DNA of 64,000 bases from positions 124,001 to 188,000 of the forward strand of contig NZ_JANBBE010000004.1 of NCBI RefSeq assembly GCF_024648825.1, read 5' to 3'. Of this stretch, positions 23,748-33,699 are shown in pieces. This stretch comes from Lentzea californiensis. GTDB taxonomy: Bacteria > Actinomycetota > Actinomycetes > Mycobacteriales > Pseudonocardiaceae. Numbering within the stretch: the first letter of the stretch is position 1; every line of letters starts with the position of its first letter. Under the pieces are notes generated by a model, which was not told the DNA's origin, ran no database searches, and was given only the letters and a program-made list of their open reading frames with translations. The position numbers were made by a program, and so were the translations under genes.

Positions 23748-25052
23748 GTGATTGGTTCGGCCGTGCCGACTGTCGCGAGCACGCATGCGGTGCATGCGGT
23801 CATCGCGCCCGCCGGTGTGCTGGTGGACGAGCGGCGGACGCTCTACCGGCTCGCTGGTGAGATTTTCACGCCTGACGCGCGGTTGTCCGACAAGGTGCTG
23901 GACCATCCGGTCGTCCGTTACGAACTGGGACGCGCCCTCGCAGGACACGACGACGACCTGACGACGGACACGCTGCTCCACGCGGCCCGGCTCGACGTGC
24001 GTGACGCCGCCGGCGTCGCCGTCGTGTCCGATCCGGCGGCCAGCGGCAAGCTCGCCACCGCCCTGCGGATCATCGCGCCGGCCGGCTCGCGGCCCCAGGT
24101 GCTGACCGAAGCCGACGGAGACCGCTTCGCCGCGGCTCTCGCGCTCGTGGACGAAGCCGTGCGGCTGTTCCGCCGGTTGGCGCCGGAGATGTCTGACGAC
24201 CTCCTCGCGCACCTGACGCTCTTCGCGGTGCTGAAGGCGGAGACCTCAGGTGGTGTCGTGTCCGCGTCGACGCGCTACCTGCCCGGTCTCGTCCTCATCG
24301 ACGAACCCGCCTCGGCGATCGAGATCGCCGAGGCGCTGGTGCACGAGTGCTCCCACCTCAAGTTCTTCGACTTCGCCGTGACCCGCCAGTTCCTCGACGG
24401 CGAGCGGGCGGAGCGAGCGGAGCATTTCGTCAATTCGTGGTCGAAGGTAATGTGGCCGCTGGAGCAGACGTTCGCGGCGTGGCACGCCTACACGGCACTC
24501 GCCCAGTTCCAGCGAGCCTGCGAGACCCAGGAACTGAGTCCGGTTTCGCTGCTGCCCAAGGCACACGACAGGGCGATGGAGATCGGCCGCTGGCTCCTCG
24601 ACCACGAGAGCGATCTGCGCTCTGACGCACGATGGCTGTTGCGCGCCCTTCTCGGCATTCCGGCGGATCACGACGAGTCGCGGGCCGAGGGTGGTGGCGC
24701 GGCAGCGCACGACGGAGCGGAACCTCCACGTCACCTGGCGCTCGTACCCGGAGTGAGGTACGCCCGTGCGGCGTCGGGGCGAGTGGTCGTGACCAAGGCG
24801 GCTCGTCCTCTCGACATCTTTTGGCTCGACGCGGACTCGGGCTGGGTCATGACCCAATTTCGAGTGGAAGGTGCGACGATCGACCGTGCCTCCCTGCTGG
24901 CCGCGGCAATAGAGGACTGGCGCGTGACCGAAGGCGTCGCGATCCGGCGTCTGTTCGCCGCGCTCGAGTCCTTGCTGCAAACACTTCTGCTTGAGCCACG
25001 AGATGAACCGTCCCATTGCGAGCAAGAGCAAGAGCAAGGATCGATTACGTGA
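23748..25052 (+). CDS. HExxH-motif putative peptide modification protein (aKG-HExxH peptide beta-hydroxylase family)
   Basis: 434 residues from GTG 23748, which has an AGGG ribosome site 8 bases upstream; the open frame continues upstream to 23652 without a ribosome site. The motif VHECSHLKFFDF gives H199-E200-x-x-H203. Downstream, NSWSKVMWPLEQTFAAWHAYTAL corresponds to the W-x-x-RP..-x-x-xHa-x-Ya-x-x region that follows the HExxH motif in this actinobacterial family, here without the usual Arg. Members occur beside small precursor peptides and are described as alpha-ketoglutarate-dependent peptide beta-hydroxylases. The stop overlaps the start of a 62-residue peptide by four bases, so enzyme and likely substrate are co-translated. 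Confidence 0.75.
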   Translation: MIGSAVPTVASTHAVHAVIAPAGVLVDERRTLYRLAGEIFTPDARLSDKVLDHPVVRYELGRALAGHDDDLTTDTLLHAARLDVRDAAGVAVVSDPAASGKLATALRIIAPAGSRPQVLTEADGDRFAAALALVDEAVRLFRRLAPEMSDDLLAHLTLFAVLKAETSGGVVSASTRYLPGLVLIDEPASAIEIAEALVHECSHLKFFDFAVTRQFLDGERAERAEHFVNSWSKVMWPLEQTFAAWHAYTALAQFQRACETQELSPVSLLPKAHDRAMEIGRWLLDHESDLRSDARWLLRALLGIPADHDESRAEGGGAAAHDGAEPPRHLALVPGVRYARAASGRVVVTKAARPLDIFWLDADSGWVMTQFRVEGATIDRASLLAAAIEDWRVTEGVAIRRLFAALESLLQTLLLEPRDEPSHCEQEQEQGSIT

Positions 25053-25237
25053 CCCCGAACCAGCCAGTCCGCCTCCCCGTGACGCCGCCGATGCCGGGCG
25101 CGCGCACCCCGAACCTCCCCCAGGGCGCGGGTCCAGTGGTTGGCCAGCCTGTGAGCCAGGTTGACTTCTTCCGGCACATGCCGACCGGCGGTGCCACCGT
25201 CTACCTGCGCCCGTCCGAGGTCGCGCAGAACGACTGA
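25049..25237 (+). CDS. Small proline-rich peptide with PVSQVDFFR..PTGG block (candidate precursor of the HExxH enzyme)
   Basis: 62-residue peptide starting at GTG 25049, which overlaps the HExxH stop (GTGA); AAGGA lies 8 bases upstream. It begins VTPNQPVRLPVTPPMPG, Pro-rich like its paralogue at 21037, then has the block G32-Q-P-V-S-Q-V-D-F-F-R-H-M-P-T-G-G48 and a tail ATVYLRPSEVAQND. Thirteen of 17 block positions are identical to the 21037 peptide, while the leaders differ in length. As the second gene of a two-gene operon with a putative peptide hydroxylase it is the best candidate for a modified product in this window. Terminator follows at 25256. Confidence 0.7.
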   Translation: MTPNQPVRLPVTPPMPGARTPNLPQGAGPVVGQPVSQVDFFRHMPTGGATVYLRPSEVAQND

Positions 25238-25255
25238 CGCCTGCGGAACGAATGT

Positions 25256-25285
25256 CCGAAGGGGCCGGTGCACCGGCCCCTTCGG
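25256..25285 (+). terminator. Terminator of the HExxH-peptide operon
   Basis: CCGAAGGGGCCGGTG is followed immediately by its exact complement (15-bp arms, no spacer) and then CGTTTGGTCGTTTGG. It lies 18 bp past the peptide stop. Confidence 0.75.
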
Positions 25286-25305
25286 CGTTTGGTCGTTTGG
25301 GATGC

Positions 25306-25421
25306 CACCTCACGGACGTGTAACAACTCGGCCACAAGGGTGCAGTTGATCGTCATCTAGACCGTTCGGGGGACGTCGATCGTCTTAGATCGCCGCAACC
25401 ACCAACCCCCGGAGTAACCCG
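25306..25421 (+). repeat. Duplicated leader, copy A (upstream of first LAxTG protein)
   Basis: About 116 bp that recurs at 26197-26315. Shared blocks include CACCTCACGGA, TAACAACTCGGCCACA, GTTGATCGTCA and CGTTCGGGGGACGTCGATCG with TCTTAGATCG after it. Ends at the ribosome site CCCGGAG and start codon. The gene plus leader was duplicated in tandem; strong conservation of the leader suggests shared regulation. Confidence 0.8.
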
Positions 25422-26120
25422 ATGCGCCTCATCTCCCCGAGATCCAGCCGTCTGCTCGCGGTGGTGTCCGTCACCGCTGCGGTCACCCTCGCCTTCGCGA
25501 CCACCGCGTTCGCGGGCGAGCCGGAGAAGTTCGACGGCAACATCGAGTGGAACTGGGACAACGCCTGCTCGGTGGGTGGTCTCACCGGTACCTCGTACAA
25601 GCAGGACCAGTTCGAGTTCACCGGTGGCAATGACACGCAGGACCTCGACATCACCGGCATCAAGCCGGCCGGTGTGACGATCACCGGAGTGGTCGTCAAG
25701 GGCAGCAACGCCTACCACGTCTACCTCGCGGACGACCTCGGCGCATTGCCGTGGAACGACCTGAAGGCGCCGCTCAAGAACGACAAGGTCCCTGACATCA
25801 GCCACTGGTACGCGTGCGGCGTCAAGGACACGACGACCACCACGACCACCACCACCACGACCACGACGTCCTCCTCTTCGGAGACCTCGACCATCACCCA
25901 CTCGTCGTCCCCGAGCTCGACCACGAGCGCCACGACGACGACCACCACCACCGGTGAGGTCGCGCCGACCACGACCACGACGGTCGCGCCCGTGCCTGTC
26001 GCCAACGAGGACGACCTGGCCTCGACCGGATTCGGGTCCGCCTGGCTGCTCGGCCTCGGTGCCGCGCTCGTCGCCGGTGGTGCCGCTGTGCTGCTCGTGA
26101 TGCGCAGGCGTCGCGCCTAA
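25422..26120 (+). CDS. Thr-rich cell-wall-anchored surface protein (LASTG sortase signal)
   Basis: 232 residues. Signal peptide to about AFAG (residue 31); a folded domain with two Cys (ACSVGG and WYACGV) that could form a disulfide; a long Thr/Ser stalk made largely of Thr runs (about residues 135-190); and a C-terminal sorting signal LASTG, hydrophobic helix and RRRR tail. LAxTG is the form recognised by actinobacterial class E/F-type sortases. A tandem paralogue follows at 26316. Function of the head domain is unknown. Confidence 0.8.
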   Translation: MRLISPRSSRLLAVVSVTAAVTLAFATTAFAGEPEKFDGNIEWNWDNACSVGGLTGTSYKQDQFEFTGGNDTQDLDITGIKPAGVTITGVVVKGSNAYHVYLADDLGALPWNDLKAPLKNDKVPDISHWYACGVKDTTTTTTTTTTTTTSSSSETSTITHSSSPSSTTSATTTTTTTGEVAPTTTTTVAPVPVANEDDLASTGFGSAWLLGLGAALVAGGAAVLLVMRRRRA

Positions 26121-26135
26121 GCCCACGCCTTGAAC

Positions 26136-26189
26136 GAGCCGCCCCGCGCGCCGTAGATCACTTCGGCGCGCGGGGCGGCTCTTTCGTTT
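26136..26189 (+). terminator. Terminator between the two LAxTG genes
   Basis: Perfect 17-bp stem GAGCCGCCCCGCGCGCC / GGCGCGCGGGGCGGCTC around a 12-base loop, then TTTCGTTTG. Shows that the two paralogues are separate transcription units. Confidence 0.88.
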
Positions 26190-26196
26190 GGGGTTG

Positions 26197-26315
26197 CACC
26201 TCACGGAGCAATAACAACTCGGCCACAGGGTGCACTGTTGATCGTCACCTAACCCGTTCGGGGGACGTCGATCGTCTTAGATCGCGGCATCCGCCGACCC
26301 CCACGGAGTGACCCG
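26197..26315 (+). repeat. Duplicated leader, copy B (upstream of second LAxTG protein)
   Basis: About 119 bp matching 25306-25421 almost throughout, including TAACAACTCGGCCACA and CGTTCGGGGGACGTCGATCG, and ending GGAGTGACCCG before the ATG. Likely contains the promoter, since a terminator lies just upstream. Confidence 0.8.
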
Positions 26316-27038
26316 ATGCGTTTGACGCCCCTGAGACGTTCCGGCCTGCTCGCCTCGGCCGCCCTGGCCGCTGTGGCCTCGCTCGTGCTGGCGACCAGTG
26401 CGTTCGCCGACGAGGTGACCACGGACGACCCGCGCGCGCAGGCGTTCTCCCAGTTCATCGACGTCAACCACCCCGATGCCTGCACCGTGGGCGGGCTCAG
26501 TGGGAACGTGGTCCTGCCCGGCGAGCTCGTCTACACCGGTGGCGACAACCAGCAGCACCTCAACATCACCGGGTTGCCCGAGGACGTGAAGGTCACGGGC
26601 ATGCTCGTGAAAGCCGGGGACGTCTTCAACGTCTACCTGGCCGGCAAGCTCGGCGAAGCGCTGCCGTGGAACGAACTGCGCGCTCCGGTCGTCGACGGCG
26701 GGAACCTTCCGGAGATCGGTCAGTGGTTCGGATGCGGTGTCGCCGTCGAACAGCCGCCCGCCAGCACCACGACCACGACCACGACGACCACCACGTCCGA
26801 GTCGACCGTGACTCACTCGTCGACGCCGACTTCCACTTCGAGCTCCGAGCCGGCCACGCCGTCTTCTTCCGCTGAGGTCGCGCTCACGACGACGACCACC
26901 GTCGCGCCTGTGCCGGTCGCCGAGGTGCACGACCTCGCCGCCACCGGGTTCGGGTCCGCCTGGATGCTCGGCCTCGGTGCCGCGCTCGTGGCCGCTGGTG
27001 CCGCGCTGGTGCTCGTGATGCGCAGGCGTCGCGTCTAA
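26316..27038 (+). CDS. Thr-rich cell-wall-anchored surface protein (LAATG sortase signal), paralogue
   Basis: 240 residues with the same layout as the preceding gene: signal peptide ending AFADE, head domain with ACTVGGLSG and WFGCGV Cys motifs and a shared core (VYTGGDNQQHLNITGLP; NVYLAGKLGEALPWNEL), Thr-rich stalk, then LAATG, helix and RRRR. The stalk is shorter and more mixed than in the first copy. Its last four bases overlap the convergent kinase-like gene. Confidence 0.8.
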   Translation: MRLTPLRRSGLLASAALAAVASLVLATSAFADEVTTDDPRAQAFSQFIDVNHPDACTVGGLSGNVVLPGELVYTGGDNQQHLNITGLPEDVKVTGMLVKAGDVFNVYLAGKLGEALPWNELRAPVVDGGNLPEIGQWFGCGVAVEQPPASTTTTTTTTTTSESTVTHSSTPTSTSSSEPATPSSSAEVALTTTTTVAPVPVAEVHDLAATGFGSAWMLGLGAALVAAGAALVLVMRRRRV

Positions 27039-27814
27039 GACCACTGCATGAGCACGCCCCAGAGCGTGCCGAACATGCGTCGTGTCTCCGCGTGGAACTC
27101 CACGTCTGAAGGAGCCGCCCCGCCGCCGTAGATGTCCACGGTGCGTTGGGCGGCTTCTTCTTTGTCCGCGGAGCAGGCCAGATCCCAGGCGCGCGGGCCG
27201 CGCCAGGTGTCCTCGAAGTCGTTCCAGACCGGGCCTGACGGCGTCACCAGCACGTTGCCGGGGTGGGGGTCGCCGTGCAGCGGCTGGACGTCGTTGTCGT
27301 GTGCGGACCAGGCGGCTTGCAGGTCGTCGCGCCACTGGCGGAACCTCGCCAGGTCGGGCACGCCCAGGCCGTCCAGGTACGTCAGGACGTTGTCCACGTC
27401 GTCCAGCGGGCCGTGCGTGGGCAGACGGCCCTCGTAGGGCCTCAGTTCGGCGTGCAGGTCTGGCAGGAGCTTGAGGACGTCCTGTCTGGACAGTCGCGCC
27501 GTGGGGTCGTGCGGGACGTACGTGCTGAACGAGAGCACGAAGCCATCGGACACATGAGGCCCGGCGGGAAGCTCTGCAGAGGGCGTCACGACCGGTACGC
27601 CGCGCGAGGCCAGGAAGGCCGACACGGACAGGTCGCGGGCGAAGTGCTCGGAGACTGAAGGCCGCACCAGGGCCGTGCGTGCGGCGATTCGGGCCACGAC
27701 CGGGGCCGGGCGCAGGTGCACGAGGACGTTGCTGCCCTGTTTGAGCACGACAGGGTCGGAGCAGGCCACGCCGTGCGAGGCCGCGAGAGATACGGCGGCT
27801 GCTAGTGCGCTCAC
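27035..27814 (-). CDS. Aminoglycoside phosphotransferase-family protein
   Basis: 259-residue kinase-fold protein. It has the nucleotide-lid lysine/arginine region (VLVHLRPAPVVARIA), the catalytic loop LHGDPHPGNVL with Asp and Asn, and the metal-binding NDFEDTWRGPRAWDLA. Such proteins phosphorylate small molecules (choline, antibiotics, sugars) or act as uncharacterised kinases; the substrate cannot be told. No resistance context is seen. Confidence 0.82.
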   Translation of the reverse strand: MSALAAAVSLAASHGVACSDPVVLKQGSNVLVHLRPAPVVARIAARTALVRPSVSEHFARDLSVSAFLASRGVPVVTPSAELPAGPHVSDGFVLSFSTYVPHDPTARLSRQDVLKLLPDLHAELRPYEGRLPTHGPLDDVDNVLTYLDGLGVPDLARFRQWRDDLQAAWSAHDNDVQPLHGDPHPGNVLVTPSGPVWNDFEDTWRGPRAWDLACSADKEEAAQRTVDIYGGGAAPSDVEFHAETRRMFGTLWGVLMQWS

Positions 27815-27830
27815 GGCACGAAGGCTGGCA

Positions 27831-28346
27831 TCAGCCCTGGGGGAGGAGCGACTCCATTTCCGAGATCTCCTTCTCCTGGTGGCTGACGACCTCTTGGGCG
27901 AGCTTGCGGGTCTCCGGGTCGGTGCCGGCCCCCAGGTGCTTCTGCGCCATCTCCACGGCGCCCCTGTGGTGCTGGATCATCAGCGACAGCCACTGGCGGT
28001 CGAACTCCGTGCCGTCCAGGTCGGCGAGGTTTCCCAGTTCGACCATGCCGTGGCTCTCCGAGTGGCCGTGTGAGGTGTGCGAGGACGCCTGCACCGGCGC
28101 GTTCCAGGTGCGCAGCCAGCCGTTCATGCGGTCGATCTCGGGCTTCTGGGCGTCCGCGATGCGCTTGGCCAGGTCGATCACCCGGGGGTTCTCCGTGCGG
28201 GACGCGACGAGCCCGGACATCTCCAGCGCCTGCTCGTGGTGCGGCACCATCCCCTGGGCGAACGTGACATCCGCAGAGTTGTGCGTGGCCGGGGAGCCAC
28301 AGGCGGCCAGCAACAGGACGGAAGCGACAGCGAGCAATCGAAGCAC
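27831..28346 (-). CDS. DUF305 lipoprotein
   Basis: 171 residues from GTG 28346, giving a short lipoprotein signal with lipobox LLAAC; an ATG at 28394 would place a long basic tail in front of it. The DUF305 ferritin-like helical domain is recognised by FAQGMVPHHEQALEMSGLV and LSLMIQHHRGAVEMAQKHL, with His pairs in both helices and a His-rich HTSHGHSESHGM loop between. Probably membrane-anchored and metal-binding (copper is often suggested). Divergent from ctaD, which is itself a copper enzyme. Confidence 0.85.
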   Translation of the reverse strand: MLRLLAVASVLLLAACGSPATHNSADVTFAQGMVPHHEQALEMSGLVASRTENPRVIDLAKRIADAQKPEIDRMNGWLRTWNAPVQASSHTSHGHSESHGMVELGNLADLDGTEFDRQWLSLMIQHHRGAVEMAQKHLGAGTDPETRKLAQEVVSHQEKEISEMESLLPQG

Positions 28347-28479
28347 GGCGGCAGGATACGTGTGACGTGCGCTACGCCGCTGGCCACCGGCCATGGCCCA
28401 CCCGAATGGAGCTGATCGGCTCCGTCTAATATCCGGGGAGTTTCCCGAACTACTGGTCCCACCAAGGCCTGGAGGTACC

Positions 28480-30270
28480 GTGACGGCCGTAGCCCCGCAG
28501 CCGATCGCAACGCGTCCTTACCCGACGCGCACTGCGGTCAAGGGGTCCTTCCTGCTGCGGATGTTCCGCACCACGGACCACAAGCAAATCGGCATCATGT
28601 ACCTGGTCACCTCGTTCGCCTTCTTCATGGTCGGCGGCGCGATGGCCATGCTGATGCGGACCGAGCTGGCCCGTCCCGGCATGCAGTTCCTGAGCCAGGA
28701 GCAGTTCAACCAGCTCTTCACGATGCACGGCACCGTGATGCTGCTGCTCTACGCGACGCCGATCGTCTTCGGTTTCGCGAACTTCGTGCTCCCGCTGCAG
28801 ATCGGCTCGCCCGACGTGGCGTTCCCGCGGCTCAACGCCTTCTCGTACTGGCTCTACCTCTTCGGTGGCCTGATCGTGATGGCGGGCTTCGTCACCCCCG
28901 GTGGCGCGGCTGACTTCGGCTGGTTCGCCTACACGCCGCTGTCGAGCGCCATCCACTCGCCCGGCGCGGGTGCCGACCTCTGGATCTCCGGCCTGGTGGT
29001 CGGTGGTCTCGGCACCATCCTCGGCGCGGTGAACATGATCACCACCGTGGTCTGCCTGCGCGCGCCCGGCATGACGATGTTCCGGATGCCGATCTTCACC
29101 TGGAACATCCTGGTGACGTCGGTGCTGGTGCTGCTCGCGTTCCCGATCCTCACCGCCGCGCTGCTCGGCCTGCTGGCCGACCGCCACCTCGGTGCCCACG
29201 TGTTCGACCCCGCCAACGGCGGCGTGATCCTGTGGCAGCACCTCTTCTGGTTCTTCGGTCACCCGGAGGTCTACATCGTCGCCTTGCCGTTCTTCGGCAT
29301 CGTGTCGGAGATCTTCCCGGTGTTCAGCCGCAAGCCGATCTTCGGTTACAACGGCCTGGTCTACGCGACGCTCGGCATCGCGGCCCTGTCCGTCGCCGTG
29401 TGGGCGCACCACATGTACGCGACCGGCGCCGTGCTGCTGCCGTTCTTCGCCTTCATGACGTTCCTCATCGCGGTCCCGACCGGTGTGAAGTTCTTCAACT
29501 GGATCGGCACGATGTGGAAGGGCCAGCTGACGTTCGAGACGCCCATGCTGTTCAGCATCGGCTTCATCGTCACGTTCCTCTTCGGTGGTCTGTCCGGCAT
29601 CCTGCTGGCCGCGCCCGCGATCGACTTCCACGTGTCCGACACGTACTTCGTCGTCGCGCACTTCCACTACGTGCTCTACGGCACGATCGTGTTCGCGACC
29701 TTCGCCGGCATCTACTTCTGGTTCCCGAAGATCACCGGCCGTTTCATGGACGAGCCGCTCGGCAAGCTGCACTTCTGGACGACGTTCCTCGGCTTCCACG
29801 CGACGTTCCTCGTCCAGCACTGGCTGGGCAACGAGGGCATGCCGCGCCGGTACGCCGACTACCTCGCGTCCGACGGCTTCACGACGCTGAACATGATCTC
29901 GACGATCGGCGCCTACATCCTGGGCGCGTCGACGCTGCCGTTCATCTGGAACGTCTTCCGGAGCTACCGCTTCGGTGAGGTCGTCACGGCGGACGACCCG
30001 TGGGGCTACGGCAACTCGCTCGAGTGGGCCACCTCGTCCCCGCCGCCGCGGCACAACTTCACCGAGCTGCCCCGGATCCGTTCGGAGCGCCCGGCGTTCG
30101 AGCTGCACTACCCGCACATGATCGAGCGGATCCGGAACGAGGGCCACGTGACCTTCACCGGCAAGACCATCCCGCACGAGAAGGCGGCACCCGCGCTGTC
30201 CGAGATGGCTGCATCCGCCATCAAGTCGGGCACTGCCTCCGAGAAGGACGATTCGGAGCACGACAAGTAA
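28480..30270 (+). CDS. ctaD: Cytochrome c oxidase subunit I (aa3 type)
   Basis: 596-residue catalytic subunit of the terminal oxidase with twelve predicted transmembrane helices. GTG 28480 is preceded by GGAGG; an earlier GTG-type frame start at 28393 lacks one. Haem and copper ligands are visible: MFTMHGTVM (low-spin haem His), [11 protein letters not shown] and AHHMYATG (CuB His and the cross-linked Tyr region) and [11 protein letters not shown] (haem a3 and haem a His). The extra hydrophilic C-terminus after [11 protein letters not shown] is usual for actinobacterial CtaD. The next gene is serB, an order also found in mycobacteria. Confidence 0.96.
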   Translation: MTAVAPQPIATRPYPTRTAVKGSFLLRMFRTTDHKQIGIMYLVTSFAFFMVGGAMAMLMRTELARPGMQFLSQEQFNQLFTMHGTVMLLLYATPIVFGFANFVLPLQIGSPDVAFPRLNAFSYWLYLFGGLIVMAGFVTPGGAADFGWFAYTPLSSAIHSPGAGADLWISGLVVGGLGTILGAVNMITTVVCLRAPGMTMFRMPIFTWNILVTSVLVLLAFPILTAALLGLLADRHLGAHVFDPANGGVILWQHLFWFFGHPEVYIVALPFFGIVSEIFPVFSRKPIFGYNGLVYATLGIAALSVAVWAHHMYATGAVLLPFFAFMTFLIAVPTGVKFFNWIGTMWKGQLTFETPMLFSIGFIVTFLFGGLSGILLAAPAIDFHVSDTYFVVAHFHYVLYGTIVFATFAGIYFWFPKITGRFMDEPLGKLHFWTTFLGFHATFLVQHWLGNEGMPRRYADYLASDGFTTLNMISTIGAYILGASTLPFIWNVFRSYRFGEVVTADDPWGYGNSLEWATSSPPPRHNFTELPRIRSERPAFELHYPHMIERIRNEGHVTFTGKTIPHEKAAPALSEMAASAIKSGTASEKDDSEHDK

Positions 30271-30294
30271 CCTGCCAGTAACAGGTTCAACGAT

Positions 30295-30325
30295 GAGCCC
30301 CGGCTGCTTCGCGCGGTCGGGGCTC
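30295..30325 (+). terminator. Hairpin after ctaD
   Basis: GAGCCCCG (30295-30302) pairs with CGGGGCTC (30318-30325) around a 15-base loop, followed by TTCGCGTCT, 25 bp past the ctaD stop. A weaker AACCTG/CAGGTT hairpin directly overlaps the stop codon. Partial or full termination before serB is likely. Confidence 0.55.
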
Positions 30326-30336
30326 TTCGCGTCTGA

Positions 30337-31565
<1,229 letters not shown>

Positions 31566-31566
<1 letters not shown>

Positions 31567-32258
31567 TGATCCTCGACCTGATCGCTTCCGAGAACTACGC
31601 AGCCAGAAGGAATGTGGCTGAGTCCGAAGTCCGCGCGATGCCGATGGTGCTGCGCATCGAACGCGTCGACCCGCCGTCCCGGACGGCGTTGCTGGAGGCC
31701 GCGGCCGCTTCGGCGGTCGCGGTGTGCCTCGACCCCCGAGCCGACGTCGACGGCGAGTGGCACGAGGCCGTGCGGGCGTGGGTGGCCGGGCGGATCCGCA
31801 AGGTGTCGCGGCGGGCCCGTGGCGTGCAGTGGGAGGCCGTACAGGAGCTGCCCGGGGTGACCGTGACGGTCGACGGCGCGTCGGTCCGCTCGCTGCTGCC
31901 CGTGCTTGTGTCCGAGACGCCGCGGGAGGTCGCCAAGCTGCAGATCTCCGGCTCCGACCTGCCTGCCGACGAGCCCGGACCCGTGCCCGAGGGCGCGCGG
32001 CTGCTGTACGTGAACCCGCGCGTCGAGATGTCCGCCGGCAAGCTCGCGGCCCAGGTCGGCCACGCGTCGATGCTGCTCGCGCCGCGCCTCTCCGCGGTCG
32101 AGCTGAAGGCGTGGGCGGAGCTGGACTACCGGTGCGCCGTGCGGACTCCGTCCGTCGCGGAGTGGGACTCGCTGATCCACCGCGGCGACGTCGTGGCGGT
32201 GCGGGACGCGGGTTTCACGGAGGTCGAACCGGGCACGACGACGGTGCTCGCTGTTTAG
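31566..32258 (+). CDS. PTH2-family peptidyl-tRNA hydrolase-like protein
   Basis: 230 residues from ATG 31566, whose A is shared with the serB stop (TGATG); a GTG at 31614 is an alternative. The C-terminal half (from about residue 140) has the PTH2 signature: LLYVNPRVEMSAGKLAAQVGHASML, where the K and the AQ.GHA motif bind the tRNA end, then CAVRTPS and DAGFTEVEPGTTTVLAV. The N-terminal half is an extra, unassigned region. Might hydrolyse peptidyl-tRNA or a nucleotide-linked ester; activity unproven. Coupled to serB. Confidence 0.75.
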
Positions 32259-32264
32259 AAGCGC

Positions 32265-33677
32265 GTGAAACGGGTAAATCCGCCTCTCGTGGGCTTACTC
32301 GACGTTCTTGACGCCCGGCTCGGAGACGGGCTGGAGAACTTGCTGTGCTCCCATCACACGCGAAGACTGCGGAAACTGGGATGGGGCGACGTGCTCGAAG
32401 GCGACGGCGCGGGATGGTTCACCCCGCGCCGTCCTGTGCAGCGCGGCAACAAGATCGAGGTACTGGTCGACGGGGCCAACGCGTTCCCCGTCATCGCGAA
32501 GGCGATCGAGGGTGCGCAGAAGTACATCCACATCGCGAACTGGCACGCGTCACCCGATTTCCAGCTGACCCGGGAGCCGGGGGCGCCGCAGTTGCGCGAA
32601 CTGCTGTCGGCGGCGGCGGAACGGGTCCCGGTGCGCGTCCTGCTGTGGGCGGGCCCGCCCGTGCCGTTCTTCGAACCGACGCGGAAGCGGGCCGCCGCGG
32701 CGCAGAAGGCCTTCCTGGAGTGCGGAGCGATCCGCTGCGAGCTCGACGCGCGCGAACGCACCCTGCACTGCCACCACGAGAAGATCGTGATCGTCGACGA
32801 CGTGGCGTTCGTCGGCGGCCTCGACATGACGGCGGTGGAGGGCGACCGCCACGACTCGCCGGACCACCCGCCGCGCGACCTCGGCTGGCACGACCACATC
32901 GCGAAGCTGGAGGGCCCGGTCGTCGCGGAGGTGGCCGCGCACTTCGCCGCGCGCTGGCTGGAGATCGCGGGGGAGACCTTGCCCTCGCCCGAGGTGCCGC
33001 CGGAAGCCGGTTCGTCGTCGGTGCAGCTCGTCCGCACCATTCCGGAGAAGACCTACGACTTCTCGCCGCACGGCGACTTCAGCCTGCTCGACTCGTACCT
33101 GCGGGCGCTGCGGGCGGCGGAGTCGTTCGTGTACGTGGAGAACCAGTTCCTGTGGTCGCCGGAGATCACCGAGGTGCTGCTGGAGAAGCTGAAGAACCCG
33201 CCGTCACCGGACTTCCGGCTGGTGCTGGTGTTGCCGCAGAAGCCGAGCAACGGCGCCGACACCACCCGCGGACAGCTCGGCCGGATGCTCGACGCCGATC
33301 CCGGCGAGCGGGTCCTCGCCGCAACCCTTGTCGCGCACGGGGATGCGCCGGTCTACGTGCACGCCAAACTGTGCATTGTGGACGACAAGTGGATGTCGGT
33401 CGGCTCGGCGAACCTGAACGAGCACTCGTTGTTCAACGACACCGAGGTCAACGTGGTGACCGACGACGCCGCGGTCGTGCGGGCGACTCGGCTGAAGCTG
33501 TGGGCGGAGCACCTGGACGGCCTGGACGGTGACGTGTCCGGTCCCGTGCACGAGGTGGTGGACACGATGTGGCGCCCGGCCCTGGAACGTCCGGCGCGGG
33601 TGACGTCGCTGCCCGGTGTGTCCCGCCGTGCCGGAAGGCTGCAAGGACCGTTACGTGGATTGCTGGTCGACGGCTGA
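32265..33677 (+). CDS. Phospholipase D / cardiolipin synthase-like protein
   Basis: 470 residues with two HKD motifs: H171-x-K173 in HHEKIVIVDD with GGLDMT after it, and H366-x-K in HAKLCIVDDKW with GSANLNEHS after it. This is the two-domain layout of bacterial PLD and cardiolipin synthases. No obvious N-terminal membrane helices, so more like a soluble PLD than ClsA. GTG 32265 is used; a second GTG lies at 32289. Seven bp after the PTH2-like gene, possibly in one operon. Confidence 0.87.
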   Translation: MKRVNPPLVGLLDVLDARLGDGLENLLCSHHTRRLRKLGWGDVLEGDGAGWFTPRRPVQRGNKIEVLVDGANAFPVIAKAIEGAQKYIHIANWHASPDFQLTREPGAPQLRELLSAAAERVPVRVLLWAGPPVPFFEPTRKRAAAAQKAFLECGAIRCELDARERTLHCHHEKIVIVDDVAFVGGLDMTAVEGDRHDSPDHPPRDLGWHDHIAKLEGPVVAEVAAHFAARWLEIAGETLPSPEVPPEAGSSSVQLVRTIPEKTYDFSPHGDFSLLDSYLRALRAAESFVYVENQFLWSPEITEVLLEKLKNPPSPDFRLVLVLPQKPSNGADTTRGQLGRMLDADPGERVLAATLVAHGDAPVYVHAKLCIVDDKWMSVGSANLNEHSLFNDTEVNVVTDDAAVVRATRLKLWAEHLDGLDGDVSGPVHEVVDTMWRPALERPARVTSLPGVSRRAGRLQGPLRGLLVDG

Positions 33678-33699
33678 TCTCCGGGTCTAGTTTGGCGAC

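Noticed and set aside
27035..27814. Antibiotic-resistance gene (aminoglycoside phosphotransferase)
   Set aside because: Only the general APH fold is visible; no context or subgroup residue supports a specific resistance function.
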